Source: Symbiodinium sp. CCMP2592 (lineage: Eukaryota > Sar > Dinophyceae > Suessiales > Symbiodiniaceae). From it: 64,000 nt of DNA. The notes beneath the pieces are model-generated. The model saw nothing but the letters and a program-made list of their open reading frames with translations, made no database searches and was not told the origin of the DNA. Each line of letters starts with the position of its first letter. Within the stretch, counting starts at the first letter, position 1. Position numbers and translations under genes: made by a program. The stretch spans positions 3,945,729 through 4,009,728 of the forward strand of contig CAJNDT010000001.1 of the NCBI GenBank assembly GCA_905221615.1. Direction: 5' to 3'. This document shows positions 9,977 through 21,382 of the stretch, one piece after another.

Positions 9977-10080
9977 TCATGGGACTTAGTAAGTACAGTT
10001 ATAAGTACCCTAACTGGGGTTATATCCAATCATAAGTATAGTTACCCTATGTATAACCATAGTTTACTAAGTCCCATGAG
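9977..10080. mobile_element. Short foldback element (GGGACTTAGTAA ends)
   Basis: 104 bp with arms TCATGGGACTTAGTAA and TTACTAAGTCCCATGA. A third copy of the end motif (CACGGGACTTAGTAAGT) lies at 9875-9892 in direct orientation, separated by CCTTTTAAGGG/CCTTAAAGGG sequence. This suggests a nested or partly duplicated element. Confidence 0.6.
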
Positions 10081-10651
10081 CCTTTAAGTGGAGGGCCCTG
10101 CAGAGCATCCAAACCGGTCGTCTCCTCACGACGCACTGACTTTTCAGAGCTGTAAAGCAAGTTCCGAATAGCCGGAAAGCCGAGTTGCAAACCCGGAGCC
10201 GCGAAAACTTGATCTTCTTGAGGTACAGGGTTTAGAGTTCATGCAAGGTTTAGGATGCGGGCTTTGGGGATTCTGACCGTTGCGCGCATTTTGCAAACTT
10301 GCAGAGATCTCCAGCGCAATTCAGGTGCCTACTTCTCAAGTTACTCGGTTTTTCACTCCGCCACCCGGCAATGACTTACGGGCCTTGAGACTTGTGTGCC
10401 GGGCTTGTTCAAGGGTTCTGGCGGCTTGCCCGAGCCGGTATCTCCGTTGTTGAACCTTTTGAAGGTTTATTAAACTCAGGCGCCTTGACCAATCACGAAT
10501 CATTCAGGAGGGTTGGGCCCTGGGGGAGTGTTGGTACATGCCTCCACAAGAGGAGACTGCGCCCTGCGCATCCCAAAACCCTTCTTAAAGGGCCATGGGA
10601 CCCAGTAACTAGGGTTGTACACTAGGTAACCAGAATCAGAACATAATAATG

Positions 10652-10723
10652 TGTACACTTCTCGGCCCAGTTGAGGTACTCATCACCTTACTTGTACACT
10701 TCTCAGCCCGGTTAAGGTATTCG
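10652..10723. repeat. 41-bp tandem duplication
   Basis: TGTACACTTCTCGGCCCAGT... and TGTACACTTCTCAGCCCGGT... are repeated at a 41-bp period with a few substitutions. Confidence 0.75.
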
Positions 10724-11225
10724 TAATTGCTTGCTAAGCCCCCTCATGCTCCAAGCAAGACATCAGGCACGGTTCAAGCAAGACTTTGAGAATGTCTCAG
10801 TACCGAAACTCAATCGCACCGAGGCAGGTGCCGCAAACTCGGAAAGAGCTATGCGCACATCTAACTTGGGGCCTGAACAGCTTGAATGAGTTTGTTTTCT
10901 TTGGGTATGGTACACTATAGTGTGTAGTGTGACTACATGTATGCTCGGAAACCTAAGGAATGGCTGGCTGCACCTTGAAGCTACACTAAAGTCCCCATTG
11001 TAGTTCCTATTGTAGGGTCATCAATATAGACTTGGTTAAGCCAAACAAAACGAACTAGAAAGGAGACTCTTTGGGTTCCGTGTGGCCGAGGTATGTTCTG
11101 ACGCGCCCAGCGAGCGCGACGATCCCGGTACCCACGAGTCAGGGCAACAGCTTCTCGCCTGTGAATATTTGAATATGTAGATATTCAAATTTTGCCGCAG
11201 GGACTAGCTATTGTCCACATTTTGA

Positions 11226-11228
<3 letters not shown>
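10724..11228. other. No recognisable gene
   Basis: Unique-looking DNA. CCCCATTGTAGTTCCTATTGTAGG at about 10991-11015 resembles the ends of family B but has no full element around it. Confidence 0.45.
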
Positions 11229-11297
<69 letters not shown>

Positions 11298-11303
11298 CGA
11301 GAG

Positions 11304-11341
<38 letters not shown>
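11229..11341. repeat. Microsatellite (GA)n with GAGAGAGC interruptions
   Basis: About 113 bp of GA repeats with several single-base C interruptions. Arg/Glu or Leu/Ser-rich ORFs across it are artefacts. Confidence 0.95.
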
Positions 11342-11344
<3 letters not shown>

Positions 11345-11903
11345 TGTTTGCCCAGAGCTCTGGGCCTGAAGTCATGCAAGTCTCGAAAGTTAGTTGAGAA
11401 CGCTCCGGGCACGGTGAGACTTGGACGAACCTGGCTCGCTGCTGCCATCCTTCTATCCTCTGTCTACATCGCCCTACAAGTATATACATGTGTATATACA
11501 TGTACATACACACGCACACACATGCAGGTGTATTCAATCGCAGCAGATATGGTTGAATTACGGATCTCTGTGTGTGTGTATATATATATATATATCGATG
11601 ATACAGACAAAGACCCGTAGACAAGCTTTACGATCGCGTGAATTGCGTGTTTACATGGGTGTTTCTACAAACTCTGGCTCCCCCGGAAGTCTTTCTTCAA
11701 CGTCTTTTGGGTTGCCTTCTAGCATCTTGAGCGTAACTTGTGTCAAAACAAGGAACAGGAGCTACGATGGGAACAGCCAGCTGATTCGATGTAGTGGTCT
11801 TGTCAGTTTTGGCATTTGCAGCCGTGCGAGCTCGGGACGTCTTGATCTCTTCTAGCTAAGGGTGGAATTATTCGGACGTTGATCCAGATTGCAGCCGGCA
11901 GCA
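11342..11903. other. No recognisable gene; short CA/TA microsatellites
   Basis: Contains TATACATGTGTATATACATG (about 11480), ACACACGCACACACATG (about 11510) and a TA run at 11578-11595. Confidence 0.5.
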
Positions 11904-11942
11904 TAGGGTTTAGGGTTTAGGGTCTAAACCCTAAACCCTATA
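11904..11942. repeat. Head-to-head telomere-like inverted repeat
   Basis: About 2.5 G-rich units (AGGGTTTAGGGTTTAGGG) are joined through TC directly to the C-rich complement (TAAACCCTAAACCCTA). This makes a near-perfect hairpin with arms of about 17 bp. The orientation is that expected of an end-to-end telomere joint; a small local inversion could also produce it. Confidence 0.85.
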
Positions 11943-12458
11943 CCGTAAACCGTATAGGTTTAAGGCCTTTGAGTTTGGGATGAGGTTGAATTCGCTTCAA
12001 AGCTTCAAGGTCAGACTAGGAGTAAGCATGTGTACGATCATCTTACAAGGTGCCGCTGTCGTCTTTGTCCGGGCACGAAGTTGGAGGTTTTTGGGCCGTG
12101 GATCTTGGAGATTGCTGCTGCAGAGGCCTGACTGTGGCAGTCGCGCCGCAACAGCAACAGCTGTCGCCGCCAACCGTTTTCAGGCCGGGAGGGGTGCTCC
12201 GGTTTGTGGATTCGGATGCATTTAAACCCGAAAAAGATGCCTGGATACCCCCCCCCCCCCCCCGGGTAGGATTCTGTCAATAACTTGCGTCTTTACGGTG
12301 CTTCTTTGGACCCCAATTCAGCCTTTACGTCTCAGTATCATGTTCCAGCGAGTCAGCCCGGCTTCGGGATTTTCCCACGAGATCCAAGTCTGCCAACGCC
12401 CTAAGCCCAGAGAGCCCTAAGCCTTGACAGATGGTCTTAGGGTTTGGGATTCAGGGTT
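11943..12458. other. No recognisable gene; poly-C run
   Basis: Includes CTG/CAG-rich DNA at 12110-12180 and 16 consecutive C at 12248-12263 followed by GGG. Confidence 0.5.
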
Positions 12459-12549
12459 TAGGATTGAGGGTTTGGCAACTTAGGATTTATAGGATGCAGA
12501 GTCTAGGATTGAGGGTTTGGTAATTTAGGATTTATAGGATGCAGGGTTT
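12459..12549. repeat. 45-bp tandem duplication
   Basis: TAGGATTGAGGGTTTGG...TTAGGATTTATAGGATGCAG occurs twice at a 45-bp period with about four differences. The unit looks like drifted telomere-type sequence. Confidence 0.75.
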
Positions 12550-12656
12550 AGTAATTTGGGGATTAGGATGTAGTGTGCCAGCTTAAGGGAGGTCCGCTGG
12601 ACCCCCCGAAAGTTCTATCGTTCTATATTACCACCCTTATCATGTGGTTTGAACTG

Positions 12657-12760
12657 TTAAACCCTAAACCCCCGAACCCTAAACCCGTAGACCCCCAGAC
12701 CCCCGAACCCCTACACCCCTAAACCCTAAACCCCTAAACCCCTAGACCTTTAAACCCCAC
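12657..12760. repeat. Degenerate telomere-like tract, C-rich
   Basis: AAACCCTAAACCCCCGAACCC-type repeats, with substitutions such as AGACCCCCAGACCCCCGAACC. Confidence 0.75.
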
Positions 12761-13740
12761 ATCTACCCTCACCAGAGGATGCACACGGTGGGAGAAGCTT
12801 GGCGAGGCCGGGAAATCTTCGGAGTGGAATGCTTGTTACTGTTTAGCAGATTACTATTGTATGTATATATATATATATATGATATGCTATATGCTTTACT
12901 ATACTACATAACATATAACATGAAACTACAGTACTAATATACAATACTGCTACTAAAAATATTTTACAGTCTTTTGTGTGTGTGTGAGTTCTTTTGGCTT
13001 GGTGTGGTTTAGGTGTTTGGGCGGGCTGTTGGGTTCAGCAGCTTGAGTTTTGTTTATTTCGCTTTGTGGCTGCGTGGAGTTTGGACGAGTTTCGGTTTTT
13101 GCTGAGCTTATGTAATCACAAGGACCTTAAATCCTGTAAGGTGGACCGGAGCAATTAGGAACCGGTGTGCCGGGGAATTGTGCTAGGGCGGGTGGTAGTC
13201 TACTTGACACTACCAGAACCTGTTTTTTGGCTAGGGTCTCATTCATTGTTGACCCCAATGCAAGATCTCTTGGACTCTACAGACAGACAGGTCGTTTCGG
13301 TATACTAGTTAACAGGCTTGGATGTCGCCAGCTCCATTTTACTCGTTCGAGGCGAACTTTCAAGGCTTGAAGCACGTAGCTTTCACGCTTCGGTTGTTAG
13401 CAGGGGTGTTCGAACTTCAGATGTTCACTTTCTTGTTTGTCGAACCCAAACTGCTGTTGGAGGCCGCTCGAAGCTGGAATATGATGTGATCAAACCTGTT
13501 GAGTGTAAGGGTGAAAGGAGTTCAGGGTTTTGGGTTATAGAAGGGTTGATTATGGAAGCGGTGTCCCTATTCTCTGTCTTTCACACCAGAAGAGACCGAG
13601 AGCTGCATGTCCCTTTTCTTGTTGCTTTTGTTCTTCGCGGCCGTTGCGATGCTTGAGAGTTCATGTCGCATCGCTCCGTGAGCTCAACTAGCTGACTGCG
13701 TTTCGGAACTTAGTTTGCGTGCAACCGCCTGATCTATGTT
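12761..13740. other. No recognisable gene
   Basis: A TA run and AT-rich DNA at 12860-12965, then mixed sequence. A 112-codon frame (13318-13656, +) starts with TTG and has no recognisable domain. Confidence 0.5.
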
Positions 13741-13945
13741 CACATATGTATGTACATATATATATATAACTGTCTTTACGAGTATACGAAAAAGCGAATA
13801 TGTATGTACAGATATACATATGTATATGTATCGATGTATGCACGTATGTGTATATGCGTATATATATATATATATATAGAGGTATTTATTAGTTTTGTAT
13901 TTGTATATTTAGGTTCATTTATGTATATATGCGTGTGTATGTATG
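13741..13945. repeat. AT-rich microsatellite block (TA)n/(TGTA)n
   Basis: Irregular TATGTA and TATATA repeats with a pure TA run at 13860-13878. Confidence 0.85.
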
Positions 13946-14782
13946 TACTACTTATAGCGTGGACCAGTTCGCTGGTGAGGAGCACAGTCGATGGCACCGA
14001 CCTATGCAGCACCCCAAGCAGCACCGATGTTCCCGGCATCGACGGCAGCTTGCCTTGTCTGGGATTGGCCGAGCCCGAAAGGGACTCAAAGTATGTAAAG
14101 AAGCATGCTTCACCGATATGACACTTTCGGACAGGACGAAGCAGGTGAATTTGAGCTTGCTTACATCACACCTTAAGTGGCCATTTCGTAACGGGTATGG
14201 ACCGCGCAGCCTTTTCTCGCCTCTACTGTTCACAGCCTCTTCCTCAAATTGGTGTCATGCGCTCTTCCGCCCCTGGCTTTCTTGATCTGATGCTGAAGTG
14301 AAGTAAGGGACTGGACCTCGGGCAATTTTGATCACAAGAAGAGCCAGCTTGTGCTTGAAGTATGTTTTGTCAGTGCAGCATCGGAACCCGAGCTATCTGA
14401 GTTTAGTGTTGTTCTGTTATTTTGCTACACATGTACCGGGTCGCAAACGGTGTCGCAAACCTGGCTATGCAGTACTCTGTCTCCCAAAATGCTTCTAAAC
14501 AAAACAAGGCGCAAGCAAGTAAGCCCGAAGGCTCAACCCGAAATCCAAGAACCCTAAGCTGGGTTCTTGTCAAGGAGTTTATGTTACCAAAATAGTGACC
14601 TACAGTAAATAAGCTGGTTTGTTTATTGTGCTCACTTAAACTAGATCCCTTGACAGTAACCCAGTAAACTGCCCAAGAGAGACCTTCGCATTCGGTGACC
14701 CATCCCCTGTCGCTCCAAGTCCACGCCCGGGATCTGCGGCACAGACCGGTCAGTGCCAAGGCCGGCCCTTCAGGAGTTTTCA
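13946..14782. other. No recognisable gene
   Basis: Mixed sequence. A 175-codon minus-strand frame (14403-14930) runs through A element 2 and is not credible as a gene. Confidence 0.5.
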
Positions 14783-14895
14783 TACGGGAGTTTCCGAAAA
14801 CAGGGGACCCTAAGAAAGTACCCCAAATAGTAGGATCCTGATTATGAGGACCCCAAAATAAGGTACCCCTAGATCTCACTAGTTGGGAACACTCT
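14783..14895. mobile_element. Short foldback element, family A, copy 2, one end decayed
   Basis: The intact left end is TACGGGAGTTTCCGAAAA. The core has GGACCCTAAGAAAGTACCCC and GAGGACCCCAAAATAAGGTACCCCT. The expected right end TTTTCGGAAACTCCC is replaced by GATCTCACTAGTTGGGAACACT, so this end is degenerate. Confidence 0.65.
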
Positions 14896-15267
14896 CCATC
14901 AGTGCCCTCGTCCTTGAAAATAGTGTACAATTTGATGCACCCAAAACCTCATTGCAACCATGAAGGCCTCCATAGTTCAGGCTTTTCAGGGCTTAGGTTC
15001 ATGGGTTTGACAGTTCAGGGTCACGCGAAAGCGTTTACGACAGGCTGCGTACCGGCAAGATCCGCGCTGTGTCAGCTGCTTGTGTAGGCCTCGTTGTTCG
15101 AGTGAACTCGAGTGCATGTGGGGGTGATTTAGGTTTGCCGGAGCCTGATGGCTTGATGCTCTAGTCTTCATGGACAGCCCGAACTTTGCCCAAGCACAAT
15201 TCTGACCTCGATTTTGTCAGAGCGAGCAGCTAGGGACGTGAATCAAGTTAACCCAACGTGTGTTCAG

Positions 15268-15446
15268 GCTCTCGGAGCCCGTGGCTCAGCGACGCGGCTG
15301 CAATCGATCGGATAGTAGAGAACGAGCGGGATGTATACGAGCAAAAAAGTGTCATTCTCAAGGCGGTTCTTTGTCGGTTGTACCAGTTTCCATCAAATAG
15401 CTATGATATTCAGCATGTTGACAGCATCACAGAGCTTATGGAGTAG
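15268..15446 (+). CDS. Possible exon, unknown protein
   Basis: A plus-strand frame of about 60 codons follows TTCAG|G at 15267. The product is charge-balanced (for example AAIDRIVENERDVYEQKSVI) and ends with TAG at 15446. It has helix-like character but no recognised family. It lies 86 bp before the end of an open minus-strand frame (15532-15834). The length is within chance. Confidence 0.18.
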
Positions 15447-15531
15447 TTCATACGCGGACATGCCGCAATGCAAATATGTACACCTACATCAGTATCTGCA
15501 CATCATCGACCTGCTATCACTACCCGATTGG

Positions 15532-15834
15532 CTACGCTGAATCTGGAATCATTGAAATGTACGAACCTAGAAACGTAGCCCCAGATTTTGTTGTTCGATG
15601 TTTCTCATGATATCGGCTGACGTAGCTCGCATATTTGTCAACCAGGCGCTTCTTGTACTGTGATTGGAATTCACTGTGCTCAAGACTCGTAGGCACGATT
15701 GACATCCGAAGCTTGCAACCGGGTCGTGAAAGTTCGGCCCGAAGGCGAATGGTCACGGAGCCGCGGGTCTCAGCGGAGGTTTCTGATCTGCTGCCTTCGA
15801 CCAGCCGCTCGGCGGAGGAGTGGGTCTCACTCAA
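15532..15834 (-). CDS. Possible exon, unknown protein
   Basis: A minus-strand frame of 100 codons starts only with TTG. Its product is rich in Ser, Arg and Glu at the N-terminus (SETHSSAERLVEGSRSE), followed by a Lys/Tyr-rich stretch (FQSQYKKRLVDKYASYVSRY). I recognise no domain. A competing plus-strand frame covers 15635-15844. Coding status is uncertain. Confidence 0.15.
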   Translation of the reverse strand: MSETHSSAERLVEGSRSETSAETRGSVTIRLRAELSRPGCKLRMSIVPTSLEHSEFQSQYKKRLVDKYASYVSRYHEKHRTTKSGATFLGSYISMIPDSA

Positions 15835-15843
15835 AGCTGAATA

Positions 15844-15936
15844 GAAGGAGCCTTAATTAGAATATGGTTTTTGGGGCTCCTTCTTATCATTATTGTATAG
15901 TATACCCCAACTCTGTTCGAGTTACTGAGGCCCCTA
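15844..15936. mobile_element. Short foldback element, family C, copy 3
   Basis: About 93 bp. AGGAGCCTTAATTAGAATATGGTTTTTGGGGC at the left pairs with CCCCAACTCTGTTCGAGTTACTGAGGCCCCTA at the right. It starts at the end of the short plus-strand frame at 15635-15844. Confidence 0.6.
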
Positions 15937-16092
15937 CATTAGGCTCACTCGGCTGGACCTTCTCGCAAGATACTGTTGCTTAATGGAGCGCTATTCCACG
16001 GCAAACTCCGCGAACCTAACCCAAAACCCTTCACGCCCCAATCCGGCATTGCCGCAGCAACCAGTAGTCTTATAAAGGAACCGAATGAATAC

Positions 16093-16164
16093 ATGTGTAT
16101 ATATATATATATATATTTATATGTATATTTATACTTATATTTATATTTATTTATGTAAATATAC
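16093..16164. repeat. AT-rich microsatellite (TA)n(TTTATA)n
   Basis: A TA run followed by TTATATTTATATTTATTTATG repeats. Confidence 0.9.
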
Positions 16165-17125
16165 ATTCGGAAGCAAAACACACATCCTCATTTGCTGAGA
16201 TTGCCAACTGCCCGTACTGCTGCCGAGCTGAGGTCGCACTGCCGCGTCGAAGCTCGGCAAGCGTGCGGAGCCGTTATATGGTTTAAAGAGTTGAGGCTTA
16301 AAGAGTTGAGGGCGTTGCGGGGGAGGTTGAGGATGGCTGGGGGTTTACCGCCATTCTTGAGGCTTTGTGAAGGTTTTAGTGCTTAGCTGGCTGATTTTAG
16401 GAAGGTCTGGGGCTCGGGGGCTCGGTGCGGAGCAGGTTGAGATGTTCCTGGCTCTGTCCGTTTCTATGGACTACGGGGAGTCTGATATCAGCGTCAGGTT
16501 CGCCAATGATGAGATCTTGGGAAAGGGAGGGTTGGCGCTGTTGCTAACAGCAGAAAATTGCACAAAGCCCTTTACTAACGTTGCCGGCCTGGGTCAGGAC
16601 TTTTGCGCATCCACAGCTGTGAATTTGGATCCCAGGCTTTCTCGCACTAACATAGACAGCCCGAAGCTTCCCCTCAGCCATCAAACCCACCATGTGGATC
16701 GAACCCGTTGGTTACCCCATTTAGAAGTTCTTCGCCATCTGCTGGCATGCAAGCTGGGATTTGTTCTGTAGTAGGCGCCGCTGTCATTCCTACTGCTGTG
16801 CTTGCTATGAGAGACAGCTTTTGCAACAACGAAGCCCCACAGAGTTGCAAAGTTACTGCGTTTTAGTTTAGCACGCCAACTTTGCCGAGAACCAGTGTAT
16901 CGGAATGTCGTCCTGTCGTTGACTCCGCAAGTTCTGGGGCAAATCCTTCCTCTCAAGCCCGACGTGCAGCAGGCGCACCCGAAGCCTCATCAACTCGTAC
17001 AAGTACCTTCAAGCAGTCCTCTCTGAAACACAAAGCATGTACTTGTCGCCAAGGCAGCCACAGGCGGGGATTCGAAGCATGCAATCTCAGTGTCTAGGAT
17101 TTGGAATCCAGGCTTAGGATTGCGG
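16165..17125. other. No recognisable gene
   Basis: A 134-codon frame (16367-16771, +; GTG start, first ATG at residue 26) has an ordinary composition around MDYGESDISVRFAND but no recognised domain, and is within chance length. Confidence 0.45.
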
Positions 17126-17195
17126 TTCCCTGACAGTATATTATCGCGTTAACTTGCAACATTCCCTGACAGTATATTATCGCGTTAACTTGCAA
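17126..17195. repeat. Perfect 34-bp tandem duplication, period 36
   Basis: TTCCCTGACAGTATATTATC...TTGCAA occurs twice with no differences and a 2-bp spacer. The identity implies a very recent duplication. Confidence 0.9.
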
Positions 17196-17740
17196 AAGCG
17201 AGGTTTGAGGCTTATATAGTTCACTCGGACTTTCGATTTGTTGGCTCCCCCTGAACAGACATGGGAATACGGTTTCGCTCTGGCAATGCCAGACATAAAA
17301 ACCCGGCCTTGACGTTCCGATCTGCTGTCCTTGCCATCGCAAAAAAAGCCTGGCAGCTCCTTTGGGTCCAAGTACCGCTGGCCGTAGTGTCGGCCCCTAA
17401 GTTCTCCTTGACAAGCCCTGCTACTGGAATTTGCCGTGCAACCTAAAAAGCCGCATCCCTGAACCGAAAGACCCTAAACCCGAGCTGCACCTCAAAAGAA
17501 GAGAGTCCTGCAGGGCTGCGTCGTGCCAACGGCGACCGTGCTGCCTGCAGCGACCACGGGGACGGCCGCACTTGGGCTGGAATGTACAATTATACATGTT
17601 CCTTTTGAGACACAGAGGGGGTAGGTCCCTCTTCCAGTAAAATTGAGTATGGACAGACATACAGCAGACAATCACACGAACGAAGACACCCACCGGCCTA
17701 CGTACCGACGACGGAGCGGCACCTGCTTCCATCAGGCCAT
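17196..17740. other. No recognisable gene
   Basis: Mixed sequence with overlapping short ORFs on both strands and no family signature. Confidence 0.45.
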
Positions 17741-17741
17741 G

Positions 17742-17777
<36 letters not shown>

Positions 17778-17880
17778 GCGCTGCATGCATGAATGTAAGT
17801 GAATGTAGATGTACATGTATATGTGCAAGTAAACGTATATGTATACACATATGTTTATATATCCGTATATACACGCACAC
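17741..17880. repeat. Microsatellite (GT)n(AT)n and TATGTA-rich DNA
   Basis: A GT run at 17743-17761, a TA run to 17777, then irregular ATGTAC/ATACAC repeats. Confidence 0.85.
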
Positions 17881-18831
17881 AAGCAGTCGCACCTTATGCA
17901 AATGTGTGCGTATGCACATGCTCAGGCATGTGAGGATTTACATGCGTATGGGTATGTGTAGACTGTGTAGAAGTATATATCGCCCATATTTCATCAGGGT
18001 GTTCTCCTTCGGTGTCCTCGGGCTTCGGAGTTGTACTTACTATCCAGCTGTTTCTCGATTCCAAGCTCTAGGCTTTCTCAAACATCGTGATTCCGCATCG
18101 ACTCGTCTTGATCCTTCATACGTGTTCTTTGTCAGTCTTCTTTTGCGGAACATCTTCGGCGAAGAGTCTACTGTCCTTCTCGTCTCTGTCCGTTTCTGAC
18201 CGGTGTGACCTGTAAGTAAAGCACCTGGGCAGCTACGAAGTTTCTACGTTGGCATCGAACCTCACACGGCCGCTCTTGATCCTGTCCTGCAGGCACGACG
18301 GATTCCTACAGTTACGGCCAGTGTAGGAGTCTTCTAGCATGCTGTCTTTGCAGTCCGCGTGTCTTGAGGCTTCGTTCAAAGAACTTTGGCAAGCATCATT
18401 CAGCATGCTTATGTTACATGCTGAAACTCCGGAGCCACCCTGTCAGACCAAAGCTAAACCCAGGTGCCCTCACAGGTTGCGCGATTCTACACACCGCCAC
18501 CTCGCCCGCACTGGCGTTTCGAGATCTTTTTGGGTGCAAGGTACGGAATTTCGAAGGTTCGGAGCTTGGAATGCGCTTGCATGCAAGATTTCGGTGTATT
18601 TCTGGTTCATGATTGCAGTGTGGTGTTGGTCAACCTTGCACCAGTATGATGCAAACTCCTCTACGGCAAGGGCCCCAAACCCGAAACCATGCAGAAAACT
18701 AGGATCGGACAGGGAGAGCCAGAGCTGTATGAAGATCCAGCAGGTGCTCAGGCAACAGACGCTGACTGTGCAGCGTGTGGAGGGGTGCGGGAAATTCTTA
18801 GGAGGTGTTTTCTGTGGCTTGCTTTCTGTCG
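17881..18831. other. No recognisable gene
   Basis: Mixed sequence. A 264-codon plus frame (18339-19133) owes much of its length to the TC microsatellite at 18832 and is rejected. Confidence 0.5.
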
Positions 18832-18832
18832 T

Positions 18833-18871
<39 letters not shown>

Positions 18872-18884
18872 TTCTCTCTCTCTT

Positions 18885-18915
<31 letters not shown>

Positions 18916-19056
18916 GTTCATCTTCCTTTCTCTCTCTCTCTCTCTCTCATATTTATCTTTCTCTTCATTCTTCTCTCTCCATCTCTGTCATATGTAGCAA
19001 CATATGTGTACATACATATATCTTTACATGTATGGTATACTATATGCATACACACA

Positions 19057-19091
<35 letters not shown>

Positions 19092-19120
19092 TATATATAT
19101 ATATATACATACATACATAA
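18832..19120. repeat. Compound microsatellite (TC)n, (CA)(CT)n, (TA)n, (CATA)n
   Basis: An imperfect TC tract at 18832-18975, a spacer rich in ACATATGTA, then CA, CT, TA and CATA runs at 19051-19120. Confidence 0.9.
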
Positions 19121-21264
19121 GTTTTCGATATGAACTTGTGTTCTTGAACCCTTCTACCCGTAATCCTCAGCTCCTGCTGCCCTGCCCAAACCTTCAGCGT
19201 TGAGGTATATGGTGACCAGGCCTGCTAGTGCTGCCATCCCGATTGGCACGACCAGCCAGGCAGGCGCAGGGTGTAGGGGCTTAAGGTTACATAATGCAGA
19301 GGGAGCACAGAAAATCTGATCTTGCCACAGCTTGAAAAGTTCCCTAACTTCCGATGTTGATTCGACAACCTATGTCTCGAAGCCTGAGAGGAGACCACAG
19401 CATTTCAATGGAAATCCAGAAATGCCAGGAATCTGAGCCAGGGGGCACATGTCTTCAACAGGGACTCAGCTGTATAGTAGAATGTATACAGTATACGGCA
19501 TAGAGGGTACAATACATATCTCATGGTCAATCGTGTAGTATATTGTATCGTATAGTATAGGAAGCCGTAGCCATGAACCTCCCACATGCGAAGCTTGATC
19601 TGTCAGCTCTAGCCTTGTAAGGGCAACAGCCTGACCGTGGTCTCGCAGCCATCGCAGTCTCCTCCTTCACCGCGGCTTGTCTCTGCAACGTGAAGCTTGT
19701 GTATCAGGTGGAAGGGGAGCATGAAAAGGTTGAAGCCCCAAGCTGTTCCTCAAAATGCGCTGTGGCTGCATGGTAAGCAGAGGCGTAGCAACCTCATCAA
19801 CAACAACAGCAGCACAAAACAAACACATGCAAACGCAAGAACCAAAAAGCACCAACAGCCGCAGCAACACCAACACCCAGCAACAACCACACAGAAATAT
19901 GCATAATACATAACACCGCCGACCCTGGCCCTATAACAACAACATCGACAAACAGTGAGAGCCACCGCTTCTCATCCGACGACCAATGCCCTTGAGACTA
20001 CAGCCGGAAGCGCTGCGTAGTGCTGCCAATAATCAAAAGCTGCACCACATCTTGTAAGGGCTGAGCTGCTACTGCTGCTGATTCGGGTTCCGCGGCTGCT
20101 GACATGGCCACGTCGTTGCTTCTGCTGCAATTGCCTGTTGCTCATGACTTGAATTCCTCGTGCGACCACCAGACGAACCGCACGCAGTTGCTTCACTACC
20201 GCTGCCACTTGCAAGTACTGTGACGACTGCTCATGTTTGACAAAACCGCTCATACGACCACAGCTACACCACCCTCACCACCGCCTCCACCCCACCACGG
20301 CTGCTACCACGACCACAACAACAGCCCCGTACTTGTAGCTCTACCACTGCCGCCATGTTACAACAACAACAACAACAACGATTACCAGTACGTACGATCA
20401 CCGCTGCCCTTACCGGCATTATCATCATTGGCACTGTCCTTATCGCCGCCATTACCTTCAATATCACAGTATCGACCATTCGTTCACGGTCGAGGTCATC
20501 ACCTGCACCTTCATCATCATTGTCATCATCGTCGACGTCGTCATCATCATTGTCATTGTCTGGTTCCTCATCATGTTTATCGTAATTGTACGCGCCAACC
20601 TGGCAAGGCAAGTTCAGCCACAGCTCTCTCCGCCCACCGTCTTCAGGTCACCATGCTAGAAAAGGTTGTGGGGCTTTGGGGACTGAAGTTGCTAAGAGCA
20701 CTTGCAGCTTCAGCTCCGGGTTTGGATGAAGCTTTGTGGCTTTCGGCTTCATAGGAGCTGGTGGAGGACATGTTGAATAACTGGTTATGCGGCTCTTGAT
20801 TCTTTGGCTCTTGCTTGGCACTCTCTGGGTATCTTGTGGGTGGAAATAATCAGACGCTCGGTTGCTGCCAGGAACCCACATGAGGCCCGTCATCCCATAC
20901 GACATATAACTCGGGTATCTTCCCTCCTGTCTAAGTCGTTCCCACAGTGCACTACACGTTCAAGGCGGCAGTACGTCACACCGAGTTGGACATAGCATTG
21001 AAGGATGTTGAATATAGGAGTTTCGGAAAACGAAGGACTCGTATACTACTAGCAGCTAGCAGGATTCTTCAAGTATCACCAAACAAAGCAGCCCTTGAAA
21101 GTAAGAAACCCTTCCCCCTCCCCCCCCCCCGGTATGTTGTCACCTTTTCGATTCAACTTTAATCTTTTCGCCAAAGTGTGGTCTTACATAGACTTTGAGG
21201 CACTTCACAAACGGCTATCTGCCCTCAGGAAGGACTACAGACCATAAGGTGCCAACATGCCTAC
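19121..21264. other. No recognisable gene; CAA and CAT/CAC trinucleotide patches
   Basis: CAACAACAG at 19795-19815, CACCACCAC at 20270-20300, (CAA)n at 20358-20382, TCATCATCGTCG at 20500-20570, and ten consecutive C at 21121-21130. ORFs here are shaped by these patches. Confidence 0.5.
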
Positions 21265-21382
21265 ATACGGGAGTTTCCGAGAATTAGGGGTTCCCTATCT
21301 TGTCTTGGGGTCCCTATAATAAGGATCCTCCTGTTTAGGGTACTAAAATTAGGATCCCCTATTTTCGGAAACTCCCACATAT
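21265..21382. mobile_element. Short foldback element, family A, copy 3
   Basis: About 118 bp. ATACGGGAGTTTCCGAGAAT at the left and TTTTCGGAAACTCCCACATATG at the right. The core GGGGTCCCTATAATAAGGATCC matches the other copies. Confidence 0.8.

Noticed and set aside
14403-14930. 175-codon minus-strand ORF
   Set aside because: It reads through foldback A2, whose translation supplies the middle of the protein. No independent coding evidence.
18339-19133. 264-codon plus-strand ORF
   Set aside because: A large part is Ser/Leu repeat from the TC microsatellite. The non-repeat part is under chance length and has no domain.
19560-19580. CCGTAGCCAT, resembling the start of the dinoflagellate spliced leader
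   Set aside because: Only ten bases match, the remainder (TTTTGGCTCAAG) is absent, and no gene follows.
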